Positions 21,610-32,059 of a stretch of DNA of 64,000 bases are shown here, one piece after another. The position numbers and the translations under genes are program-made. The stretch lies in NCBI GenBank assembly GCA_945910005.1, contig OX246746.1:13869726-13933725 (forward strand), written 5' to 3'. Position 1 is the stretch's first letter; every line of letters starts with the position of its first letter. The stretch is from Isoperla grammatica. Lineage: Eukaryota > Arthropoda > Insecta > Plecoptera > Perlodidae. The notes beneath the pieces were generated by a model. The model ran no database searches. It saw only the letters and a list, made by a program, of their open reading frames with translations, and was not told the origin of the DNA.

Positions 21610-22030
21610 GAGCCAACGGTTTAGCCGCGGTTGCTTAGCCGGTTCCCATACGAACACCGAAGTTAAGCAACCTCGGGCTAGGTCAGGAGGTGGATGGGTG
21701 ACCACTCTCCTCTGAAACATGAGTTACCGTTGGGTGGAGCAGATTGGAGGCTTCGAAAGCTTGTGTAACAGCTTCGTTCTTCTCGTCAACTGCTCGGCAG
21801 TCCAGGTTAGTGGAGGAACCTATATGACTGGTCAAAGTTACACCGTCCTTTCGGATGGGACGTAAAGCCGATGGTCCCCTTGGTACTTTTCGACAGGAGT
21901 AGGCTACGTGCCGGTACCAGGCTTCCCCTCCTCCCTTCCTCATTATCATTCATCGATCATCACTCATCAGGCTAAAGAGGGCATTGTGCCCTACACTGGC
22001 CTTAATTACAATAAAATAAATAAATAAAAC
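21610..22030 (+). mobile_element. 5S-rRNA-derived SINE, full length with target duplication
   Basis: The head (21612 to about 21735) matches 5S rRNA landmarks in order: GCCAACGG, then CACCGAAGTTAAGCAACCTC, then GGGCTAGGTCAGG, then GGTGGATGGGTGACCAC. This is where the internal pol III promoter lies. The body then matches the copy at 1322-1643 and ends in AATAAAATAAATAAATAAAA. TGACAGGG occurs immediately before (21602-21609) and after (22031-22038), an 8-bp target duplication. 5S-headed SINEs are known as the SINE3 class; the tail family here was not identified. Confidence 0.88.
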
Positions 22031-22380
22031 TGACAGGGATAGTTTTTCTTAAAGTGGGCGGAAGGGGGCTCACTTGGTGATCCTGATGACCCCTCTTAAA
22101 TCTAAATCTACAGTATAAAATCTTTCGTAATATTTTTATTTTTATTAGCACGCAAAACAAGGATTGTATCTGCTTTCTTTCTCCCCTTTCATTTAAATGA
22201 TTATGTAAAATTTCCTTTCTTCTAAATAGCTTTTCTTTTTCTCTACTTAAACTTATCTTTTTTCCTATCTTTCCATAACCTATCAGTTTTGCTTAGTTGT
22301 GATTATAATTGTTCGTATAACGTTTCTTTTATGACGTTTACCTCCTCCACAGTTGCGTACCCGTTGTACTCTGCTATTAT

Positions 22381-22387
<7 letters not shown>

Positions 22388-22412
<25 letters not shown>

Positions 22413-22413
22413 C
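22388..22413 (+). repeat. poly-C run of 26
   Basis: This is an uninterrupted C tract, one of more than eight G/C homopolymers of 15 or more bases in the window. The next 100 bases are GC-richer and end with ATGATGTCCAG followed by GTAAAA, which could mimic a short first exon. There is no further support for one. Confidence 0.95.
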
Positions 22414-23610
22414 TAGAGCCACACTACATCACTCGCGCTAGATGACTCAAGCCAAGTCAGTCGCGCTCAGCGTACGGCTGGAGGTGGATGTGTCGCCGCT
22501 GTTGTCATGATGTCCAGGTAAAACTGCATCAAATTATAACTAACGGTTTGGTTTGCATTCTCTCTATCGACGTGGATGATAATTAATTAACACAACTAAT
22601 TAAACGTGGTGCTGTCAGTACAAGATAGCGCTTAGTATAGGAGCTGTGGGACATTTAATGAGTTGTCTCTACCTGTCACTTGGTCCAAACTCCAAAGTGA
22701 TAGCCACTTCTGCGATCCAGCCAGAGTCGGTATTTCGATGAACCTCAAAGGGGTGCGCGCGCACCTTGCAGCCAGTGTGGAGGACGCACGTGTGCGGGGG
22801 AGCTCACGGTCCAGGTTAATATTGGACCGGGGGGGAGCATCCACTGTGATGGGTCATTCAACCACTATTAAGTGGACAAATGAGACAAATTATGGAGAAA
22901 CAGCTACAGTTAGAATATAGCGTAAAAACGAATACAAATTTTGTATGAATAAATCGAAATGTTTTTTATTGGGAATTGGAAATTGGAAAGTGTAAAAAGA
23001 ACAAGAGTAGGAAATTTTAAAACATCTTGGCTATTTCATAATCCCAAGTCAACAATTTTGAAGTTTCCAAAGTAAAACAAGTCAAGAAAAATACAAATGA
23101 ATAAAAAAAAGGATTTTGGTTTCACATTGGGATTTTATTACAAACCCAAATTTCAGTAAATTACAATAATAACTTAAAATGATAGATGTCTTATAACTTG
23201 AAGTTATATCTACGTGTATGTAAACAATTTGATCAAAAATCAGAAAATTTATTTTTCCAAAGTAACGTTTTAAACCTAGTTTTGGTTGGGTAAAAGTGCC
23301 CTTCAATAAATCGGACAAAAATAAAAAAACAAAATCGAGCCCAAATTTTATTGAGAATGGTTGAACCGTTTGGGCAGTAAGACTGTTTTTCGCCCCGACA
23401 TTCCGACAACCCCGCAGCCAGCGCCGTCCGTCCGTTCGGAGCAAACCCTTACTCTCACTCGTCGCATCTTCGCTGAGAATAATGTTCGAAAAAGTATTTT
23501 AATACTTGGTTCGTGTGTTGTTTTTCAATGTACAACAGCAAAGTGCAAAGATCGGGGTTGTATTTTATTTATTTCCAAGCATTGAAAAATATTAAGGCAT
23601 ACGTCGCATA

Positions 23611-23668
<58 letters not shown>

Positions 23669-25270
23669 GGTGTTAGGAGTTGTAAAAGAAAATATTTCCA
23701 GCCTACCAAAACTGTATGTGCAGTTGGGATATGCAAAAGAAATAAAATATATTCGTCAACTACGCAAATACCTAATCAAAATCAAAGTACAATGCTTCTT
23801 CCCCTTGGACGCTCTTGGTCCGTCCGTATGGACGCCGTTTGCTTCCGGGTACTCTTTTTTGACGGCGCTTGCGACACACGAGGAATAACTACCCTCTCGT
23901 TTTTACCAAATGACTCTCAAGACTGCATCCAATTCACAAATATTTGTTACGCAAAGTGTCTCCACATTTTGTTCGAAACAACTTTGAGGTATTTCACCGT
24001 CTGCACAGTAACACGAAATTGTCTGCCGAACTGTGTTAAAATTGTCCAAGTCTTTTTATTTTATTTTTTCCGAAAATGAATGAATTGTTATACAGTATAC
24101 ACTACCAAGTCAATGCTTAGCCTACTACTTTAATTGATTCAGATTTTTGATACTAAATCCGTGTCCATAACAGTCACCGCATTGCCTACGTGTGCACCGT
24201 TCCGTGTTCCAAGCTCTGCCTTCGAATGTTTTGCACTTCGCACTCTCGATCACGTTATTCCGTCCTCTATGGTCAATTTCTTCAGCCGCTTTTGTTTACC
24301 TCGCCAGAGTAACCCGTCCGATCAGTACTGTCACGTGACTTCACTTCACCGGGTCAGAGTTTTCAACCCGAGTAAACGAAAGCGTTTCGGAGAAAGGTTT
24401 GTTTGCAAATGGATTCCGTGCGCATGCATATAGCTAAACCTAACCTTCAAATTGTTTTTAATTTTTTTGTAATGCCTGGTGTACTTACTTTCTGCGTGCA
24501 GTTCATTAATATCCTACTCATAAACACGGTTTGCGCCAAAATATCCACATGCATCACCCACAGCCACATAACACCCACCATCAAATTAATATCATTTCGT
24601 ATTTTCCGCCAAAACCTAACTTACCCGGCTCCCGAGGCAGGTCACTTTTTTGATGATCGGGTCACAAAACCAGGTTACTCAGACATAGTTGCCGAACGCA
24701 CCGGAGTAATCTGCTACTGATCGGGTTTGGTTTCCGGACTGACAGATTGCTCTGGTGAGGTAAACGTTTTTGTATTTTGTATGTATCGTGTATTTTGGTT
24801 CGAAACAGTAGGGATGAGCACATTCCATAGTTAGTTTACAGGCTTGGACTGACTGACACTTTCTAAAAATAACGTAATAAACGAATAAACCGTACTTTGC
24901 CCTCTGAAGGCGGGTCTCGCAGCTGCGAGGGTTGCAGTGAAGGAAGCGTAGACAATTCAAACCTGCCCCGCTGTGACGTGTTTTCGCGCCACAATCGACC
25001 TTTCCCTCATAATCAGTGAACCAGTGAACCGATTTACGAAATATTTTCTTTATTCCTATTTTCTATCGGGTCTTTATCACATAATCATCCATCGCTTCAA
25101 ACCGGGATACTGTCTTTAATTACAAATCCAAAATGTGTTAAATATTATATACCTCCCACACACTCCCCCATCAAAAATGATTAGAAAAAACTGGATCCGT
25201 TGAAAAAACATATCATTTTTTGTTTTTATTATCACACAAAATAAATAATTGCTTTGTGTGACCCCCGCAG
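22414..25270. other. intergenic, no supported gene; (AT)n at 23615-23664
   Basis: An (AT)n microsatellite lies at about 23615-23664. Open frames at 23663-24079, 24134-24433 and 24403-24720 lie close together on the + strand and give cysteine-containing but unrecognised peptides. No conserved domain or consistent splice structure was found, so I do not call them genes. Confidence 0.45.
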
Positions 25271-25390
25271 GTCCGAGGCCATGTCCTGCCCCCAGCGCTG
25301 CAGATGTACGGCTGCCCCGTGATCCAGAAGGCGCTGGAATCCATCTCGCCCGAGCACCAGCAGGAGATTGTGAAGGAGCTTGACGGTCAC
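25271..25390 (+). pseudogene. Pumilio-family RNA-binding repeat fragment A
   Basis: Forty codons read [20 protein letters not shown] and on to IVKELDGH, clearly a Pumilio (PUF) repeat from the middle of the RNA-binding domain. A splice-acceptor-like CCCCCGCAG precedes it, so it looks like a copied genomic exon and not a retrocopy. Homology stops abruptly after DGH, where the family continues with VLKCVKDQNGNH. There is no donor there, and a stop follows within five codons. The usual YGCRVIQK has Pro in place of Arg. GC content is far above the surroundings. Read as a broken duplicate of a Pumilio gene elsewhere. Confidence 0.85.
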
Positions 25391-26100
25391 CAGATCTGGG
25401 CAAAATAGTCAAATATTTTTATTCTTATTACAAACTTGAAACTACTCAAGTAAATATAGTATAGATCAGTGCGAGAACTGCGCAAACAAGTCTTTATAGG
25501 CAAAGCGCCGGGGGGTCTGGGGGGCGCGGCCCCCCAGGTTAGCCCGCAGGGGATTTTTTTTAACCTTTTTTCAAGAAAGTGTTTCAATGGTTTGAGATGG
25601 TCTTCAATACATTTATTAGATTTACTATGGCATGTTTACACGTTGCAGGACTGTGGGACAAACTGGAGATCGCATTTTGGGATAGATAGCAGAACATACA
25701 AAAGACTTACTGACTGAAGCCGTGTCAAATTACAAAATTTTAATTTTACGTAATTGTTTGCACATTTACCAAAGATGCATTTACCGGTCGAGTCAAGAGT
25801 GGTGAGTGGCCGAGGCTTTTCTTACAACATGAGTCATGACGGCGACAGCGTTGCGCAGCTACATTTCCGTAATTTAACAACCCCAAAAAAACTGTCAAGG
25901 TCACTGATTCCACCATCGCACTGCGCTTAGCGCTTTTAGCGCTTACCTTCTCAGGAAACATGCAAAGTTAAATAGCCGTTAAGAAATTGTCATCTTAAGA
26001 ATATACTTATAGATTTAGTATAAGGCCTATAAGATTAAAAAATAAAATAAAAATCAAGTATTTTTGTATTCTATTTGTTCTTTTAAAGACGAATTCTTAA

Positions 26101-26170
26101 CTGCGCAAATCACAAATTGCAGCTGCGCAAATGACTTTTGCAACTGCGCAAACAGTGTCCAGCTGCGCAC
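26101..26170 (+). repeat. four CTGCGCA boxes at roughly 20-bp spacing
   Basis: CTGCGCAA occurs at 26101 and 26123, CTGCGCAAA at 26144 and CTGCGCAC at 26163. The spacings are 22, 21 and 19 bases, each preceded by A or AG. The surrounding sequence has GTATTTT/AAAATAC words on both sides. It may be a transposase- or factor-binding array; function unknown. Confidence 0.7.
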
Positions 26171-26601
26171 TAAATTAGGCACTGGTATAGATACAATATA
26201 CAAGATACTTTTTAGCCTTGTATTTTCAATACAAAACGCAATTGTATTTTGAAAAATACTCAAAATAAAATACATTTGCTTATGCTATAATATTATTAGG
26301 GAAATAAGGAACAATCTTCACAAAAGAATACAGCTTTGGAGTCTGGTTTTGGACATGTTTCACTGAGTGAAACATGTCCAGTTTCAGTAATATGGAGATA
26401 TGAGGGCCTAACCCTTTGTTCTCCAATTCTTTCGTTTAATATTATTAGTGACATTGTTGGTTCATAAGAAGTACATTTTTGACTGAAATAGGTGGGCACC
26501 AGAATTAGAAATTGAAGAAAAAAAGTTTTGAATCGCATATAACTGCAGGATTTGTGATGTTGAGTCTCGTTCAACACAGTACTAGACCGGAAAGTGTTAA
26601 C

Positions 26602-26779
26602 AACATGTTGTCTGTGTTTGAAGGTGTTTGCGCTGTCGACCACCCGTACGGCTGCAGAGTGATTCAGCGCATCTTGGAGCATTGCACACCCGAACAGACG
26701 ACCCCATCCTAGACAAATACACCAGCACGTGGAGCAGCTGATACAAGTACGGTAACTATGTTATACAGCACGTGCTCGG
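26602..26779 (+). pseudogene. Pumilio-family repeat fragment B, frameshifted
   Basis: The frame gives [15 protein letters not shown] then TPEQTTP, a conserved Pumilio repeat one unit beyond fragment A. After a one-base shift it continues as IHQHVEQLIQ in another frame. After a second shift, caused by a small deletion, it continues as YGNYVIQHVL. At least two indels therefore break the frame, and the intermediate repeat expected between A and B is absent. The order and strand agree with fragment A, so the two belong to one decayed locus about 1.5 kb long. Confidence 0.85.
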
Positions 26780-27149
26780 TACATAAAAGCATATAGTTCT
26801 GAAAACTCATGAAAATAATACGTAGTAAGATATTGACAATAAAACTAAAAATATTGGATTTGTGAATGTGTAGTAAGACCAAGTGATGATTTATTTTGCT
26901 ATGATTTGCTTTTATAGGAGTTAGCATCTATTCTATGTGAATCCAGCCCAGCAGTGTATGTACAAATACACACACTTTCAAAACATGCATTTTATCATAA
27001 CTAAATATAGATTTAAATAAAAGCCTGCGTTAAGGTTTACACATTAAAATATGTGTGGCTGGTCAACTCAAGTGTAACCAGTGTTGAAGTGTTGGTCCAC
27101 CGCCGCTTATAGATGTCATAATGCACAATATCCAGACATTGAATTGCCA

Positions 27150-27219
27150 GTCCCGGTGGTCTAGTGTCAAAGCGCCCACCCGGTAAGTGGGAGACCTGGG
27201 TTCAATTCCCAGTCGGGGT
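27150..27219 (+). tRNA. tRNA-like gene or tRNA pseudogene, anticodon GGT (Thr) if real
   Basis: The acceptor stem pairs GTCCCGG with TCGGGGT (7 pairs, including wobbles). The anticodon stem is CCCAC/GTGGG with loop CCGGTAA. The T arm is CTGGG-TTCAATT-CCCAG. A-box-like TGGTCTAGTG and B-box GGTTCAATTCC are present. The loop has C where U33 is nearly universal, and the D arm is short. A pseudogene or SINE head is therefore at least as likely as a working tRNA. Confidence 0.5.
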
Positions 27220-27527
27220 TGGTTTTTGTATCAATCATTCGTGTATCATTCATTTCAAATTTTGATCACTTTTGAAGTCTATTTATAAATTTTACAGAAA
27301 AAAAATCATGATTTTGAAACCCGCCATAGTGGAAGTATTTTTTTTTATTAGGATGGAGTCAATGCATTGGTCATAAATAATACAAATATACCAATTTATC
27401 AAACTTGCATACACCCAAACTCTTACAAATGAATATAGTTATAATTGCAATATGTGGTATCAAACTGCTCATACTTCCCCAATAACCACAAAGAAGAGGG
27501 AAATTAACTCATTCTTTAATAAAAAAC

Positions 27528-27648
27528 GTGCCTTGTCGGGAGTTTGACTGGGGTTGTACACCTGTCAAAGAATAACGCATGTGTCCTAATATAAGGCTAG
27601 CTCAGCGAGGACAGAAACCTCGCATATAGCAAAAGGGCAATAGTTGTT
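27528..27648 (+). pseudogene. 28S rRNA fragment, left part
   Basis: The sequence GGGAGTTTGACTGGGGTTGT, followed by ACACCTGTCAAAGAATAACG and AGCGAGGACAGAAACCTCGC, is the conserved region upstream of the peptidyl-transferase loop of large-subunit rRNA. Substitutions and small insertions (for example CCTAATATAAGGCTAGCTC) show that it is not functional. It stops where the hairpin MITE begins and resumes after it. Confidence 0.88.
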
Positions 27649-27755
27649 CCAAAACTACCTTACGGATGCTTTCGTCACAGGCGAGGGGCTCGTGGGGTTC
27701 GCTGGTTGGCTCCAATGCCTCGCCTGTGACGAAAGCATCTGTAAGGTAGCCTTGG
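27649..27755. mobile_element. hairpin MITE copy 1, inserted in the 28S fragment
   Basis: The arms contain GCTTTCGTCACAGGCGAGG and its mirror CCTCGCCTGTGACGAAAGC, with outer ACTACCTTAC and GTAAGGTAG. The total of about 107 bp is mostly stem. The same arms recur at 42812 and 56530. It separates two colinear halves of the 28S fragment, so it was inserted after the rRNA piece arrived. Confidence 0.9.
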
Positions 27756-27809
27756 GTCATGTATAGGCATAGAGACTGTGAAAGCACGGCCTGTCGATCC
27801 TTTTGGCTT

Positions 27810-27840
<31 letters not shown>

Positions 27841-27862
27841 GCCACAGGGATAACTGGCTTGT
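27756..27862 (+). pseudogene. 28S rRNA fragment, right part
   Basis: GACTGTGAAAGCACGGCCTG and then CAAGAGGTGTCAGAAAAGTT followed by CCACAGGGATAACTGGCTTG match the most conserved stretch of 28S rRNA. Homology ends after GGCTTGT, where GGCGGCC would be expected. Together with the left part it covers roughly 230 nt of rRNA, so it is a dispersed fragment and not an rDNA unit. Confidence 0.9.
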
Positions 27863-30010
27863 TGTATCATGTGAGTCGAAAGTCGAATTGTATATATATA
27901 ATTGATTTCATATTTTGATCTATTTTGAAGTCTAAAATCTGAAGGCCCTGCCCAGTGTAATACATGTCTGATGTAAAACGTATATATATTTAGCATCTTA
28001 TAACTGTAGTCACTAATTTGCCTCACTATACTTAGTTCATTTGAGACCACTTACAATTTTGAAAATACCATACAAATAGCCTCAACGTTTTTTGGGTTGT
28101 TTTGAGAAGTTTATGAGTGCTAGAGTGCAAAGTGGCAGGAATGCTTGCACACAAGTTATTCACCTAAACAAAGAAAATACCCTTGCTGACATTGCAATAC
28201 AAAATCTAATAATTCTAAGCCATAGTTATCATAATAGCATCGCACTGGTTTCATTTCATTCTCAGTAAGGCGTACTCTTAAGTTTATACTTGCAGGCGCG
28301 TAGCAACTTTGTTTTAAGTAGGGAGGTCAAGAATGTAGAGTGGGTCAGAAGCAAAACCTATTATCTCTAATTTTCATTAAAAATGAGTTAGATATACGGT
28401 TGGTTAGCTATTATTGCCAGCTTTTTACCCGACCATCCATTTCGATGCAAAATCGACCATCTCCAATGTTATTGCAGGAAGAATACATGCATTAGGTTCA
28501 AAACCTAGGTACCATCTCCATGCACTATTTAGTTTAAAAAACCACGCCATATCCACAAACCAATCATAAAGCTGCTATGAAAAATGCATTTAAAAAAAGT
28601 GCATCTATGGGGTGCATATTCCAACGTTGCGGAAAAGTAACCATGCATTTTAACTAACCCTTGCAAATATTACCAATCTCAGTACTTAAAAACGCCTACA
28701 AGACTGTAACAGAAACACATTTTCTTGATTTCCCACAAATCAGTCATTTTTGAGATGGTTGGTTTTGCTTCTTTTTTTGATTTGAATAGTTACAGCATTT
28801 ATTTTCATTAGAATACATTGAACATACTATAATATACATAGTCTACAATACAATATAGTTATTTTTAAATATTACCAAATTAACACAATACTATGGACAT
28901 TATAGATGTCGCTTTGGCAGCACCTGTACACTCTTGCGGGACTCGGGAAGGACTTGGAGTGAACCGGGATGTAACTGCACTTTGGCGAGTTCCCCAGGGT
29001 TCGTCTTCTTGGGAACGATGGGCGGCAGTTGGAGGCAGCTAGTAGGAGGCAAGTTGGCCAACCAAAGTCTGGTAGATTTCGTCTTCACTCATATAAAGAA
29101 TCATTTTTCCCAACAATTTGGTTGTAGGAAAAGTATCTGATACCGTTGTAGAATCATTTGGCATGCTGGTTGCTGTAGTTGATTAGCTCACAACTTTTTT
29201 AACAACGCAACGTTCACATCGTTTCCCGCATGATACCATCTAACGTATCTACTAGGTTCAACAGTCACCACGGCTCAACAAATAGTTGATTTACTTCAAA
29301 TGATTATGTTCAATAACGCAGAATTGAATCAAGATGTTATTACGGTAGTATTTTGGCTTTCGCAGCAGTGGGAGCCCAGACTTTCATCCTACTAGTGTTT
29401 ATTTTTGGGTAGTTGGATTCATTTAAAGAACAGGGCCTGGGATAGCAGCTCTTCTCAAGTGCCCGGAAAATTACTCTAGATTGATTCATTATTCAATCCA
29501 GAAGGATTTTTGTGAGTTGATGTTATTATTACCTTACAAAACCATTTTAAAGTTGAAGGATGGCGGGGGGGGGGGGGGGGCACAGTGTATTTGTCTTACC
29601 CCTATGTATCAGTATCATGCACTTTTAAACGATTTTGGACCTTTGGTCGGACAATCATGATCGCCCCACTCCCTGTGTCCGCTACTGCTACTATATACCT
29701 TCACTATAATTACCAATTTATTGTAAAATTCAAATAAATTCTGTTATGCACTGTGATTCTGTATTTAAATTAAAAATAGTTGAAGAAAGTTTTAAAAAAT
29801 GTTAATCAACTAGTTTTTGACAGAATCAAACGTCTTTGTAGATAGCTCAAAACTTTGTTAGATGTAGACATATTTGTTTTGCCAAGGGTGCTTTAGCCCC
29901 TGAGCACCCACATACTGGCGCCCCTGAGTGAGGGGTTAGAGAGGAAAGTGGGGTGGGGATCAATTGCCCGCTCCTCCCCCCCCCGTTGTTTCGCGTATGT
30001 CTTCTTATTT
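27863..30010. other. intergenic; one coding-like patch at 28912-29090 (-)
   Basis: Most of this stretch is AT-rich and featureless. On the minus strand, 29090 to 28912 is GC-rich and starts ATG AGT GAA GAC GAA, reading MSEDEIYQTLVGQLASY, then an in-frame TAG (one change from CAG). A proline-rich LPP segment follows in both remaining frames. It may be a decayed first exon of an unknown gene. A 16-base G run lies at 29565-29580. Confidence 0.35.
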
Positions 30011-30099
30011 TGAATAATGTAATTTTGAGTAAAATGATACTAATGGTGCATTAACTAATGTTTCCCTGGTTCTGTTTCAGATTGTTGTAAATGTCGCTC

Positions 30100-30448
30100 T
30101 CACTGTCAAGATGTTGTATCTCAGTCTTCTGGACTCAATGACGTCTCTTCTAGCACCATTCACATGCTGCTGTACCAAACAGGCCCTACCGATTCACCTC
30201 CTCAACGTGTGTTTTCTCGTCGCGTCACCTCCTCAATCTCCAGGCCGGAGATGCAACGCCAAACTACAATCTCTCCCGTGTGCTTGCCTATTCAAGCCGA
30301 GCATCCCTGGACCAAATGGGACGGATTTTCTTATGTACTTGTTCAATTATTCATGATGTTGTGTTCATATTTTATTGTACTTAGTTCTTTGTCTGAATCC
30401 TATTGTTGCTTCTGTTGTTTGTATCTAGTTTTTGAAGCCAACTGTTGA
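30100..30448 (+). CDS. unrecognised terminal-exon-like frame, left arm
   Basis: The acceptor CTGTTTCAG ends at about 30081. An open frame then reads CCKCRSHCQDVVSQSSG and so on to a TGA near 30448. Most of it is polar. The end is hydrophobic (VLVQLFMMLCSYFIVL) and Cys-rich. A mirrored copy on the minus strand at about 31260-31610 keeps an open frame through the same landmarks, which is weak evidence of past coding constraint. No family recognised. Confidence that this is a living exon is low. Confidence 0.3.
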
Positions 30449-30636
30449 GGAGGGAATGTACTTACTTGTTACTTGAATAAATTACATTTTAATTGATATC
30501 TTGTATTATAATGTTTACAACCTTTTCCAATTCATTCATCCTAAAGAAACAGTCTATTTTTTCAAGATCAGTCTTGAGAAAGTGTATTGAAATTGAAACA
30601 TCGATAACAATTCAAAATTATTACTCTGTAATAGAA

Positions 30637-31098
30637 GGTAAAGCGAATGTGATTGCATTATAGCGACCTCTTTGATTTGCGCGCCGTAGGAATGGGCGTT
30701 GCAAGTTGGCGTGTCATCATTTGAGTTGGTTGCCATGGTTACTCGAGCTACACAATGACACAGTAGTACCTCCTTGCACTTCCTACATCCCTGATACAAG
30801 ATCGCTCAAAATGAGTTTTCGAGGTACAATTACATGTCGATTTTCGCAAAAAAGATGGCGGATTTGGATCAGGGTTGTAGAAGGTGCCAGGAGGTACTAC
30901 TGTCTTGTTGTTGCTGTTGTTGTCTCGTAGTCTTTTTCTTCTTTGTGGCCATGATCGCGTCCACCTAGCCAGTTTCGAGTCGCGGCCGCTATTTAAGTCC
31001 GAGCTCGAGTAACCATGGCAACCAACTCAGCTGATGTCACGCCCATTCCTACGGCGCGCAAATCAAAGTGAACGTTATACATTCACATTCGCTTTACC
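30637..31098. mobile_element. central hairpin of the inverted duplication
   Basis: The ends are GGTAAAGCGAATGTGA and TCACATTCGCTTTACC. Further in, GATTTGCGCGCCGTAGGAAT is mirrored by ATTCCTACGGCGCGCAAATC, and GTTGGTTGCCATGGTTACTC by GAGTAACCATGGCAACCAAC. A nested inner inverted repeat, GTAGTACCTCC/GGAGGTACTAC, sits at about 30765-30901. The whole segment can fold into one long stem. Confidence 0.8.
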
Positions 31099-32000
31099 AC
31101 CAATAATAAAATATATATTAATTTTTAATTGTTATTGACAGGTTCCAAAATGTGCAATGTTTCAATATATTATTTCAAGGTGTTCCTTTGGGATGAATGA
31201 AGGACATTATAATACAAGATACCAACTAAAATGTTATTTATTCAAGTAACTTAGTACATTCTCATCTCAAGAGTTGGCTTCAAAAACTAGATACAAATAA
31301 CAACAGCAACAACAGGATTCATACAAAGAACCAAGTACAATAAATGAATACAACATCACGAGTTGAACAAGTACATGAGAAAATTCGTCCCATTGGGTCC
31401 AGGGATGCTCGGCTTGAACAAGCACACGGGAGAGGTTGAAGATTGGCGTTGCATCTCCAGGCCGTTGAGGAGGTGAGTCGGTAGGGCCTAGTTCCCTAGT
31501 TGGTACAGCAGCATATGATTGGTGCTGAATGCGACCGTCACTGAGTCCAGAAGGCTGAGATACAACATCTTGACAGTAGCGAGCAAAGTGAGAGCGACAT
31601 TTACAGCAACCTGAAACAGAACCAGGGAAACATTAGTATCATTTTACTCAAAAATTACATTATTCATACAAGGAGAATAGAGAGTATAATGAAATGAAAC
31701 CAGTGCTTTATGAATTATGATGCCTATGGCAGGTAGGGCTGAGTCGTGTAAACGTTAAAAACGTGTAAAAGCCCGCGCGAAGAGATCCGTGTACAAATAT
31801 TCATACACGTATAACCGTGTCCTATACCGCGCCCGACCAACCCCCCTCCCCCACCCACCGCCCAAGAACAGACTCGCAGCACTGATGAGGACCGGGCGAC
31901 GAGCCGACGAGGCATCGGTTTCCATGTCTTGTGCTGCGTGGCAGTGATGTGCGCGGTGAGCCGGTGACCAATCGCAGCGTTTTCAGTCGCGGTACCGGCG

Positions 32001-32059
32001 CACTTGACGCGCGGTACTGACGCGCGCTACTACCGCGCGTCAGTACCGCGCGTCAAGTG
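32001..32059. repeat. perfect 26-bp GC-rich hairpin, 7-base loop
   Basis: The left arm starts CACTTGACGCGCGGTACTG and ends GACGCGCG (32001-32026). The loop is CTACTAC. The right arm (32034-32059) is its exact complement. The arms are very rich in CpG within AT-rich DNA. A CCAAT word (GACCAATCGC) lies about 40 bases upstream. No coding capacity. Confidence 0.92.

Larger units (their letters stand above)
30011..31667. repeat. 1.65-kb inverted duplication carrying two converging copies of a terminal exon
   Basis: The left (30011-30636) and right (31099-31667, reversed) arms are diverged copies of one sequence. Both carry TGAATAATGTAATTTT at the outer end, a splice-acceptor-like CTGGTTCTGTTTCAG, an open frame starting with CCKCRSHC, a shared HPWTxWDxFSxVLVQL segment, a Cys-rich C-terminus ending YLVFEAN, and TTGAATAAATTACATTTTA or similar with AATAAA. 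The frames converge on a central hairpin. The encoded protein is unrecognised. The copies differ by indels (for example TTTGCTCGCTA only in the right arm). It could be two paralogous last exons placed tail to tail, or a foldback transposon that captured an exon. Confidence 0.8.

Noticed and set aside
21637..21735. Functional 5S rRNA gene
   Set aside because: The 5S part is diverged and runs straight into a SINE body with A-rich tail and target duplication.
28906..28935. U6 snRNA start on the plus strand (GTCGCTTTGGCAGCACCTG)
   Set aside because: Resemblance ends after about 20 bases; the AGAAGATTAGCATGG region is absent.
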